Source: Pseudomonas sp. GD03919 (GTDB taxonomy: Bacteria > Pseudomonadota > Gammaproteobacteria > Pseudomonadales > Pseudomonadaceae). Taken from it: a stretch of DNA of 64,000 bases. The stretch is taken from contig NZ_CP104582.1 in NCBI RefSeq assembly GCF_029814935.1, positions 1,922,001 through 1,986,000 of the forward strand, in the 5' to 3' direction. Below, in pieces: positions 57,757 through 64,000 of this stretch (the stretch's first letter is position 1; every line of letters starts with the position of its first letter). A program made the translations under genes and the position numbers. The notes under the pieces were generated by a model, which ran no database searches, had not been told where the DNA came from, and saw only the letters and a program-made list of their open reading frames with translations.

Positions 57757-58354
57757 GAGCTGCAAGGAACTCCTTGGGAAAAACATCGCACAGGGTAAGA
57801 GGTCGCTGCCGGCCGAGCCTGGAATGTGGCTTTTCCTGCTTGGTGACATGAGCATTTTTGCGATGTTCTTTGGTGCCTACCTGTGGGCGCTGAGTGAAGA
57901 TCGCGAGGCCTTTATCCGTGATGCATCCGATCTGGTGTTGGCGCTCGGATTTGCCAATACGCTGGTGCTGCTTGGCTCTTCTTATGCCGTCGCGCGCGCC
58001 GTGCAGATGCACCGTGCCGCCAATTGGGTGGCAACCCGGCAGTGGCTGGGCTGGGCACTTGTAGCAGCGGCAGCCCTCGCGGTGATCAAGTTGACCGAGT
58101 ACGCGATGGAGCTGGTCGATGGCAATGGCCTGACCACATCGCCATTCTTCATGTACTACTTCGTGCTCACCGGCCTGCATTTGCTGCATGTCGCCATCGG
58201 CAGCCTGCTGCTGGTCATTTGGCGGCGGTCCCTGGCCGATCAGTCTGCTGCCCATTCGCAAGGCCGAGTCGAAAGCGTTGCGGGTTACTGGCATATGGTC
58301 GATTTGCTCTGGCTGTTGATCTTCTCGTTTGTCTACATTGGGAGCAGCTCATGA
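57737..58354 (+). CDS. Heme-copper oxidase subunit III family protein (NorE-like)
   Basis: 205 aa with five TM helices. GMWLFLLGDMSIFAMFFGAYL at the N-terminus and FVLTGLHLLHVAIGSLLL plus the ending GYWHMVDLLWLLIFSFVYI are hallmarks of COX3 proteins, closest in size and form to NorE. No subunit I or II is present in the window. The next gene is the matching subunit IV/NorF type, overlapping by ATGA. An ATG at 57743 is an alternative start. Confidence 0.82.
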   Translation: MPMTVIESCKELLGKNIAQGKRSLPAEPGMWLFLLGDMSIFAMFFGAYLWALSEDREAFIRDASDLVLALGFANTLVLLGSSYAVARAVQMHRAANWVATRQWLGWALVAAAALAVIKLTEYAMELVDGNGLTTSPFFMYYFVLTGLHLLHVAIGSLLLVIWRRSLADQSAAHSQGRVESVAGYWHMVDLLWLLIFSFVYIGSSS

Positions 58355-58614
58355 CGACTTCCGTTACCCGCCTCGGCGCCGTTTTCATCGGACTGGTACT
58401 CATCACCTCGCTCTCGCTCGGTTTTACCTCCGATGCGATGCATGGTCTGCTGTCATTGCGCGGCGCTGCCGCTGCTGCTGCCGTGATTGCCTTTATCAAG
58501 GCGCGCTATGTCGTGCTCGATTTCATGGAGTTGCGCGGCACCGCAATGCAACTGCCTGTCGATCTCTGGCTGCTGGTGGTCGGTGCCATCAGTCTGGTGC
58601 TGACGCTGCGCTAA
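58351..58614 (+). CDS. Prokaryotic cytochrome c oxidase subunit IV (NorF-like)
   Basis: 87 aa with three TM segments, including VIAFIKARYVVLDFMELRG, a strong signature of the COX4_pro/NorF family. Its start overlaps the stop of the subunit III-like gene. It is an orphan pair without a catalytic oxidase gene. Confidence 0.8.
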   Translation: MTTSVTRLGAVFIGLVLITSLSLGFTSDAMHGLLSLRGAAAAAAVIAFIKARYVVLDFMELRGTAMQLPVDLWLLVVGAISLVLTLR

Positions 58615-58641
58615 TGCTGCGTGCAACGCTTGCAGAACCGA

Positions 58642-58668
58642 AGAGGGCGGCCGTACAAGGGCCGCCTC
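58642..58668. terminator. Hairpin between convergent genes
   Basis: GGCGGCC and GGCCGCC arms with a 7-base loop lie between the + strand subunit IV gene and the 3' end of the - strand CitE-like gene. There is no T run. Confidence 0.45.
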
Positions 58669-58677
58669 CCTCCCAGT

Positions 58678-59568
58678 TCAACTCAGGTGGCTGAGTACCT
58701 TGCGAGCTGATTTCAGATGCGGGATATCCAGCATCTTGCCATCCAGTGACACAGCCCCTTCTCCCTGTTCAAACGCAGCCACTACACGCTTGGCATAATC
58801 GATCTGTTCCGCACTGGGTGAGAATGCCGTGTTGATGATCTCCACCTGCGATGGGTGAATGGCCACCTTGCCGGTGAAACCGTCATAACTGGCATCCCGG
58901 CAGTTGGCTTCACAGCCTTGCGGATCGCGGAAGTCCACATAGACGGTATCGATTGCCTGGATACCCAGCGCGTGGGCGGCCAGCAGGGCCTGGATACGCG
59001 CGAATTCATAGGTCTGGCGCCAGGCACCCTGCATGGTGCGGGGGTCGCCCGCGCCGATGGCGCTGCTCAGGTCTTCCGCCCCCCAGATCAGTCCCAGCAA
59101 GCGAGGGCGCCTGGACTTTATCAGATCGGCCATGCGCAGCACCGCTTCGGGCGTTTCCGTGGCGACCGCGATGATCCGCGTGCTGCCCTGCTCGATACCG
59201 GCCATGCATTCGGCCATGTCCAGCCAGTGGCCCACCAGGTCGAGATCCTCCGGGCCGCGGATTTTCGGCAGGACGATACCCGCCGGGGCGAGGGGGACGA
59301 TGGCGGCGAGGTCGTTCAGCAGTTCACCGGACTCCAGGTCGTTGACGCGTACCCAGGGCTGCCCGCTGCCGGCATAGGTCGGCAGGAACGCCTTGAGCTT
59401 GTCCCGGGCAACGGGTTTGCGTGCAGGCAGGACCGAGTCTTCGAGGTCGAACACCAGGGCGTCGGCCTGAAGGTTGCTGGACTTCTCCAGTTTGCGCTCG
59501 CTGTCTGCCGGGACGAACAGCATCGAGCGGATAGGGCGTTGCACGGGGGATGTCGCGCTTGAGGGCAT
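58678..59568 (-). CDS. HpcH/HpaI or CitE-like (citrate lyase beta) C-C lyase
   Basis: 296-aa TIM-barrel enzyme. IRSMLFVPADSERKLEKS, the Mg2+/Arg motif DLEDSVLPARKPVAR, VRVNDLESG, LPKIRGPEDL and LIWGAEDLSSAIGA are typical of CitE/MCL proteins acting on CoA thioesters. Likely activities are malyl-, citramalyl- or related beta-hydroxyacyl-CoA cleavage. GGAGG lies 5 bp before the start 59568. It is the only - strand gene of the cluster and is divergent from the HMGCS-like gene. Confidence 0.82.
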   Translation of the reverse strand: MPSSATSPVQRPIRSMLFVPADSERKLEKSSNLQADALVFDLEDSVLPARKPVARDKLKAFLPTYAGSGQPWVRVNDLESGELLNDLAAIVPLAPAGIVLPKIRGPEDLDLVGHWLDMAECMAGIEQGSTRIIAVATETPEAVLRMADLIKSRRPRLLGLIWGAEDLSSAIGAGDPRTMQGAWRQTYEFARIQALLAAHALGIQAIDTVYVDFRDPQGCEANCRDASYDGFTGKVAIHPSQVEIINTAFSPSAEQIDYAKRVVAAFEQGEGAVSLDGKMLDIPHLKSARKVLSHLS

Positions 59569-59681
59569 ATGAGCCTCCATAATGGGCATGACTTGCTTTT
59601 GATAGTTAAGTATATTGTATGCTTTGATACTAAATGTTCAATGCTAAACATGCTGTAACCCGCTCAACCTGGAGAACTGCA
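59569..59681. promoter_or_regulatory. Divergent AT-rich promoter region
   Basis: The 113-bp gap between the CitE-like gene (-) and the HMGCS/DUF35 gene (+) is strongly AT-rich. It contains AGTAT (59609-59613) mirrored by ATACT (59627-59631). It must hold both promoters and shows that the cluster has at least two transcription units on the right. Confidence 0.5.
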
Positions 59682-61136
59682 ATGACCACCTCTCATTCTG
59701 TCGGCATCACGGCTTACGGCGTTTTCCTGCCGCGACTGCGCATGGCCAGAAGTGCCATAGCCCAAGCGCATGCGTGGGCGTTCCCGTCAATGCGCGGGAA
59801 GGGGCACAAGGCGCTGTGCAGCTGGGATGAAGACAGCATCACCCTGGCCGTCGAGGCGGCTCGGGATTGCCTTGGCGGCCAGCGCGAAGGGATCGCCCGT
59901 CTGCTGCTCGCATCGACCACCGCCCCGTTTGCCGACTTGCAGAATGCCAGTACCGTGGCCACGGCACTGGGGCTGCCGGGGCAGGTCGCTTGCGCCGATC
60001 TCGGCGGCAGTACGCGGTCGGGTCTCGCCGGCCTGATAAACGAGTTGAGCAACCCGGAGCAGCGCCAGCGCCTGCTCGTCGCGAGTGAGCGGCGCTCGGC
60101 CAGGCCGGCCAGCGCCCAGGAAATGACCTATGGCTCGGGCGCGGTGGCCATGCAGGTGGGGGAGGGCGAACGGCTGGCGAGTTACCTGGGCAGTGAGTCC
60201 CTGAACGTACCGTTCATTGACCACTACCGCATGAGCGGCCAGGACTACGACTATTACGCCGAAGAGCGCTGGATACGTGATGAGGGGGTTGGCAGGCTGG
60301 TGCCCGCGACCGTCGCTGCCCTGCTGCAGAAAACCGCTATCGGCGCCGCGGATATCGGTTGGTTTGGCTTGAGTGGGGCGCCCAAGGGCAGCGACAAGCT
60401 GCTCGTCAAGAAACTGGGTATTGGCGGCGCGACTCTGCTGGATGACTTCCAGGAAGGGGTTGGCGACATCGGGGCCGCCCACAGCCTGCTGCAGCTGGCC
60501 GATGCGCTGGAAAAAGCCGAGCCTGGCCAGGTGATCATGCTGGTTGCCTTCGGCCAGGGTTGTGATGTCGCCCTGTTCAGGAAGGAAGCCGGCGCGCGCA
60601 GGCCGCAACGCGGTGTGCGAGGAGCCCTGGCGGAAGGGATCGAGGAAACCTCCTACCTGAAGATGCTGTCCTTCGCGGGTGAACTCAACATCGATTGGGG
60701 GCCGCGTTCCGAGGTCGATACCAAGGCTTCCATCGCTCAGCAATACCGTGCCCATGAGCAGGTTCTCGCCTTCACCGGCGGGCAGTGCCAGGGCTGCGGC
60801 AGCATCCAGTTCCCCAGCCTGCCCAACTGTGTCAATTGCGGGGAGGCTGACTCGCAGGTTCCCGTCAGCCTTGCGGACCAGCCCGCGCGGGTCGCGACCC
60901 TGAGTGCCGACTGGCTGCAGTACTACCCGGCTCCGCCCCTGTATGTCGGTCTTGCCCAGTTCGATAACGGCGCACGGCTGCTGATGGAAATCGTCGATGT
61001 CGGCAAGCAGGAGCTCGATGTGGGGACGCCCTTGAAAATGGTCTTCCGGGTCAAGGCCAATGACAGGCTGCGTGGCTATCGCCGTTATTTCTGGAAGGCG
61101 GTCCCGGCCATCCAACCCGATCCATCCATTTCTTGA
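59682..61136 (+). CDS. HMG-CoA-synthase-like protein fused to a DUF35 zinc-ribbon/OB-fold domain
   Basis: 484 aa. The N-terminal ~330 residues follow the HMG-CoA synthase/KAS III thiolase fold (AYGVFLPRLRMAR, SSTTAPFADLQNAS-type strand, EMTYGSGAVAMQVG). Where the synthase has its catalytic Cys this protein reads ADLGGSTRSGLAGL, with no Cys. The C-terminus has a zinc ribbon (CQGCGSIQFPSLPNCVNCG) followed by an OB fold, the DUF35 acyl-CoA-binding module. DUF35 proteins form complexes with thiolases, and a thiolase gene follows after 10 bp. The likely role is a structural or channelling partner in C-C bond cleavage. ATG 59682 has GGAGAA upstream. Confidence 0.8.
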   Translation: MTTSHSVGITAYGVFLPRLRMARSAIAQAHAWAFPSMRGKGHKALCSWDEDSITLAVEAARDCLGGQREGIARLLLASTTAPFADLQNASTVATALGLPGQVACADLGGSTRSGLAGLINELSNPEQRQRLLVASERRSARPASAQEMTYGSGAVAMQVGEGERLASYLGSESLNVPFIDHYRMSGQDYDYYAEERWIRDEGVGRLVPATVAALLQKTAIGAADIGWFGLSGAPKGSDKLLVKKLGIGGATLLDDFQEGVGDIGAAHSLLQLADALEKAEPGQVIMLVAFGQGCDVALFRKEAGARRPQRGVRGALAEGIEETSYLKMLSFAGELNIDWGPRSEVDTKASIAQQYRAHEQVLAFTGGQCQGCGSIQFPSLPNCVNCGEADSQVPVSLADQPARVATLSADWLQYYPAPPLYVGLAQFDNGARLLMEIVDVGKQELDVGTPLKMVFRVKANDRLRGYRRYFWKAVPAIQPDPSIS

Positions 61137-61146
61137 GGAGCTGACA

Positions 61147-62343
61147 ATGGCTTCAGGTATCAAAGACAAGGTAGCAATCATCGGCATGGGTTGTTCGCGC
61201 TTTGGCGAGCGTTGGGACGTCGGCACCGAGCAGTTGATCAACGAAGCCTTTGCCGAGGCGCTGGCGGATGCCGGAATCGAGAAGGCGCAGATCAATGCCG
61301 CCTGGTTTGGCTCGGCGCTGGATCAGGCCAACGTCGGCAACTCTGCCATTCCATTGTCGACCGCATTGCGCCTGCAGGGCATTCCGGTGACGCGGGTGGA
61401 AAACATGTGCGCCACGGGAACCGAGGCCTTGCGCGGCGCGACCTATGCCGTCGCCTCGGGGGCGGTGGACATCGCCCTGGCCGTTGGCGTGGAAAAGCTC
61501 AAGGACACCGGTTTTGGCGGTTTGCCGGTGCCGACCAAGGGCACTTTCAATGACCTGTGGATTCCCTACTGCTCGGCTCCCGCCGGGTTTGCCCAGCTCG
61601 CTGCGGGCTACCGCAGCCGCTACGGCGTCAGCAAGGATGAGCTGAAGCAGGCCATGGCCCGCGTCTCATGGAAAAGCCATGTGAACGGCGCGAAGAATCC
61701 CAAGGCCCACCTGCGCAAGGAGGTGAGCATGGAGACTATCCTGGCGGCGCCGATGATCGCCGATCCGCTGGGTGTGTTCGATTGCTGTGGGGTGAGCGAT
61801 GGTGCCGCCTGTGCCATCGTTACCACGCCAGAAATCGCCCGTGCCCTGGGCAAGCAGGACCTGGTCAGCATCAAGGCATTGCAGCTGTCCGCCAGCAGCG
61901 GGCGGGAGTCCGGGACCGGTCAGTGGGACGGCAGTTACGTGCAGAACACCCGGCTGGCCGCCAAGGCCGCCTACCGGGAAGCCGGTATCGATGACCCGCG
62001 CAGGCAGTTGAGCCTGATGGAAGTTCACGACTGCTTCTCCATTACCGAGCTGGTCACCATGGAAGACCTGGGTATGTCCGAGGACGGCCAGGCCTGGCGC
62101 GACATCCTCGACGGCAAATACGACGCGGACGGCAAGACGCCCTGCCAGATCGATGGCGGCCTGAAGTGCTTTGGCCACCCGGTGGGGGCCTCCGGTCTGC
62201 GCATGGTCTATGAGAACTACCTGCAACTGCTCGAACGCGCGGGTGACAGGCAACTGGTCAGCCCAAGCATGGGGCTCAGCCACAACCTGGGTGGCGTGCC
62301 CTACAACAGTATCGCGGCCATCAGCATCGTAGGCCTATTGTGA
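61147..62343 (+). CDS. Thiolase/SCP2-like acyltransferase
   Basis: 398 aa thiolase-superfamily protein of the SCP-x/lipid-transfer type. The nucleophilic Cys is in VENMCATGTEALRGA. The His motifs are EVHDCFSITEL and CFGHPVGASGLRM, and the end is GLSHNLGGVPYNSIAAIS. It probably carries out thiolytic cleavage or retro-aldol cleavage together with the preceding DUF35 fusion, as in known thiolase/DUF35 pairs. AGGAGCTGACA precedes the ATG. Confidence 0.87.
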   Translation: MASGIKDKVAIIGMGCSRFGERWDVGTEQLINEAFAEALADAGIEKAQINAAWFGSALDQANVGNSAIPLSTALRLQGIPVTRVENMCATGTEALRGATYAVASGAVDIALAVGVEKLKDTGFGGLPVPTKGTFNDLWIPYCSAPAGFAQLAAGYRSRYGVSKDELKQAMARVSWKSHVNGAKNPKAHLRKEVSMETILAAPMIADPLGVFDCCGVSDGAACAIVTTPEIARALGKQDLVSIKALQLSASSGRESGTGQWDGSYVQNTRLAAKAAYREAGIDDPRRQLSLMEVHDCFSITELVTMEDLGMSEDGQAWRDILDGKYDADGKTPCQIDGGLKCFGHPVGASGLRMVYENYLQLLERAGDRQLVSPSMGLSHNLGGVPYNSIAAISIVGLL

Positions 62344-62359
62344 GCGCCGGGAGCTATTC

Positions 62360-63445
62360 ATGAGCCAGCTTTTCACTCCTCATCCCCTGGGCAGACTGTC
62401 CCTGAAGAACAGGCTGGTGGTGGCGCCCATGTGCCAGTATTCAGCCAAGGCCGGTGTCGTCCAGCCCTGGCATGAACAGCATCTGGGGCACTTGGCCTGT
62501 TCCGGCGCTGCGGCCGTGACGATCGAAGCGACCGGGGTCGCCGAAGAAGGCAGAGTGACCCATGGCTGTCTCGGGCTCTGGAATGATGAGCAGATGTCAG
62601 CCCTGGGACAGTTGGTCGGACGGGTGCGTGACTACAGCGATGTCGCCATCGGCATCCAGTTGAACCATGCTGGCCGCAAAGGCTCGGCCCTGCCGCCGTG
62701 GGAGGGGGGCAAGCCAATGGAGCCGGGGCAGGGGGGCTGGGAAACCCTAGCCCCCTCGGCGCTGCCATGGGGCACGGCGTGGCCCACGCCCACGGCGCTC
62801 GATGCTGACGGCATCAGGCGCATAACCGAGGCCTTTGCCGCCGCTGCGGCACGCGCTGCCAGGGCGGGCCTTGACTATATCGAGATCCACTCCGCGCACG
62901 GTTATCTGCTGCACGCCTTCCTGTCGCCGATATCGAACCAACGCGACGACGCGTATGGCGGCAGCCTGGAAAACAGGATGCGTTTTCCGCTCGCAGTGGT
63001 CGACGCGGTGCGCAAGGCGGTGCCGGACCTGACGCTGGGTATTCGCATCAATGGCAGTGACTGGCTCGACGAGGGCTGGAGCCTTGAGGATGCGGCAGTC
63101 TATGCCGGCAGGCTGGAGCAGGCTGGGGTCGATTACATATCCGTTTCCAGTGGCGGGGCTTGCCAGGGCGTGCGCTACGACAACAAGCCCGCCTACCAGG
63201 TCCATATGGCCAGTTCGGTACGCCGGCATGTTTCCTGCCCGGTTATCTGTGCTGGCCTGATCGCCGATGCCGAGTTGGCGGAAAGCATCATTGCCGAGCG
63301 GCAAGCGGATTTCATCGCGCTGGCGCGCACCGTGCTCGACGACCCGCGCTGGCCTGTCCATGCGGCGCGCCAGCTGCAAGCCGACCTGCGGATGCCAAGG
63401 CAATACATGCTTGCCGGGCCTGGGTATTGGCCGCTGATGAAATAG
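62360..63445 (+). CDS. Old Yellow Enzyme family flavin oxidoreductase (YqjM/XenA-like)
   Basis: 361-aa FMN TIM barrel. Cys in VVAPMCQYSAKAG is the redox-tuning residue of the thermophilic-like OYE class. LNHAGRKGS, IHSAHGYLLHAFLSP (substrate-binding His/His or His/Asn), DDAYGGSLENR and the FMN phosphate loop ARTVLDDPRWP are present. It reduces activated C=C bonds using NAD(P)H, here possibly of a cyclic enone intermediate. It is 17 bp after the thiolase gene. Confidence 0.9.
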   Translation: MSQLFTPHPLGRLSLKNRLVVAPMCQYSAKAGVVQPWHEQHLGHLACSGAAAVTIEATGVAEEGRVTHGCLGLWNDEQMSALGQLVGRVRDYSDVAIGIQLNHAGRKGSALPPWEGGKPMEPGQGGWETLAPSALPWGTAWPTPTALDADGIRRITEAFAAAAARAARAGLDYIEIHSAHGYLLHAFLSPISNQRDDAYGGSLENRMRFPLAVVDAVRKAVPDLTLGIRINGSDWLDEGWSLEDAAVYAGRLEQAGVDYISVSSGGACQGVRYDNKPAYQVHMASSVRRHVSCPVICAGLIADAELAESIIAERQADFIALARTVLDDPRWPVHAARQLQADLRMPRQYMLAGPGYWPLMK

Positions 63446-63475
63446 TCACCTCAATGTGAAGGGAAGAATAACAAT

Positions 63476-63952
63476 ATGAATAAACAACAGAGAAACATGA
63501 TTGGTCATGGCACGATTATCCTGTTGATCGGCATGCTGACCGGGTTTGGCTTGCTGGTCAGCTTGTTGGGCGGCATGGAGTTCATCCCGGGCAGTATTAC
63601 GGAGTTCGTCATCCCGGGTGATCCGGGTGCCTGGGCGCGTGCGCACGTGGGCGGGATGCTCAATGGCATGCTGATTATCCTGGTCGCTGTTCTGGTCGTC
63701 ATGCTGAAGTTGTCCGCCCGCCTGGCTGGCCACTTGTACTGGATGCTGGTGGGCACGGGATATGCGAATACCCTGTTCTACCTGGCGGCGCTGCTGGCGC
63801 CGAATCGCGCGTTGAGCTTTGCCGATAACCGGTTTGGCGAATCGAATATCTTTGCGGTGGTGGGATTGACGCCGGCCCTGGTTTTTGTGGTGGTGTCGGT
63901 TGTTGCTGTTGCGATGCTTGCCTATGGCGTTTTCGCCAAGACCGACCCATAG
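63476..63952 (+). CDS. Small membrane protein resembling styrene oxide isomerase (StyC-like)
   Basis: 158 aa with four TM helices. It shares with StyC the N-terminal GHG motif, FGLLVSLLGGMEFIPGSI-type segment, GDPGAWARAHVGGMLNGM with the invariant Asn, a central Tyr/Asn and APNRALSFADNRFG. StyC proteins are heme-dependent integral membrane isomerases that convert epoxides to aldehydes or ketones. No styA/styB monooxygenase is visible, so the epoxide source is unknown. It is the last complete gene; 48 bp remain to the window edge. Confidence 0.75.
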   Translation: MNKQQRNMIGHGTIILLIGMLTGFGLLVSLLGGMEFIPGSITEFVIPGDPGAWARAHVGGMLNGMLIILVAVLVVMLKLSARLAGHLYWMLVGTGYANTLFYLAALLAPNRALSFADNRFGESNIFAVVGLTPALVFVVVSVVAVAMLAYGVFAKTDP

Positions 63953-64000
63953 ACCGGATGCGGCCGCTTTTCGTCGTGTGGTGGGTGCTCCGCGTCTGGC

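Noticed and set aside
57737..58614. Nitric oxide reductase accessory genes (norEF) of a denitrification cluster
   Set aside because: No norC, norB, norQ or norD genes are present; neighbours are catabolic. Only family resemblance is claimed.
63476..63952. Styrene degradation operon
   Set aside because: StyA, StyB, StyD and the StyS/StyR pair are absent from the window. Only the isomerase-like protein is similar.

Overview
The window is about 64 kb of high-GC gammaproteobacterial chromosome, almost certainly Pseudomonas in the broad sense. Evidence for this is the run aer, acnA, rlmM, tusA on the left, the Pseudomonas-like pdxB, the SOS cassette imuA-imuB-dnaE2, and REP-like GTAGGGTGCGC and GGGTGGGTTA palindromes between core genes. 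The species cannot be fixed from the sequence alone.

Layout. (1) 1-17.1 kb is ordinary core chromosome: energy taxis receptor (aer), aconitase (acnA), rlmM, tusA, a DUF3080 lipoprotein, a MATE pump, pdxB, a glutathione peroxidase/OhrR-type regulator pair, a hybrid histidine kinase, a DUF815 ATPase, free-methionine-sulfoxide reductase, a GST and a membrane protein. (2) 17.2-17.64 kb is a duplicated tRNA-Glu/tRNA-Gly block with a very good sigma70 promoter. (3) 17.86 kb onward is an integrative island downstream of the last tRNA-Gly. It starts with a P4-type tyrosine recombinase that carries a C-terminal extension resembling an HTH plus Xre/MbcA/ParS antitoxin domain. AT-rich cargo follows: a RES-domain toxin-like protein, a one-TM protein and a PIN-like nuclease. 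Next come a LexA-boxed imuA-imuB-dnaE2 mutasome and a dienelactone hydrolase. A diverged ~100-bp repeat of the sequence just behind the integrase then precedes a second cargo block. That block holds a nuclease-NACHT NTPase (1177 aa) and an Avs3-like nuclease/STAND NTPase with a small partner gene. The Avs3-like gene is split by an intact IS21-family element with a 7-bp target duplication; joining the halves restores one 2085-aa reading frame. (4) 44.1-48.4 kb holds a truncated second dnaE2 copy and a minus-strand envelope group: AI-2E-type permease, holin-X-like protein, DUF883-like protein and two coiled-coil proteins. (5) 48.6-50.2 kb holds an AraC-family regulator abutting the rotted end of a second IS21 element.

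(6) 50.5-63.95 kb is a catabolic cluster of about 14 genes, apparently for a ring (alicyclic) CoA-ester or a related compound. It encodes BadH-like and BadI-like enzymes (ring 2-hydroxyacyl-CoA oxidation and hydrolytic ring cleavage), a FadJ-like hydratase that lacks a recognisable dehydrogenase NAD domain, two MaoC-like proteins, a CoA transferase and an MFE2-like SDR. It also encodes a membrane protein, orphan cytochrome-oxidase subunit III and IV (NorE/NorF) homologues, a CitE-like lyase, an HMG-CoA-synthase-like/DUF35 fusion beside a thiolase, an Old Yellow Enzyme, and a small membrane protein resembling styrene oxide isomerase. No acyl-CoA ligase, acyl-CoA dehydrogenase or oxygenase is visible before the window ends, so the pathway probably continues to the right.

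The strongest candidates for undescribed biology are the integrase-antitoxin fusion next to an antitoxin-less RES protein, the two different nuclease-NTPase defence genes (one cut by IS21), and the catabolic cluster with its epoxide-isomerase-like and HMGCS/DUF35/thiolase parts.
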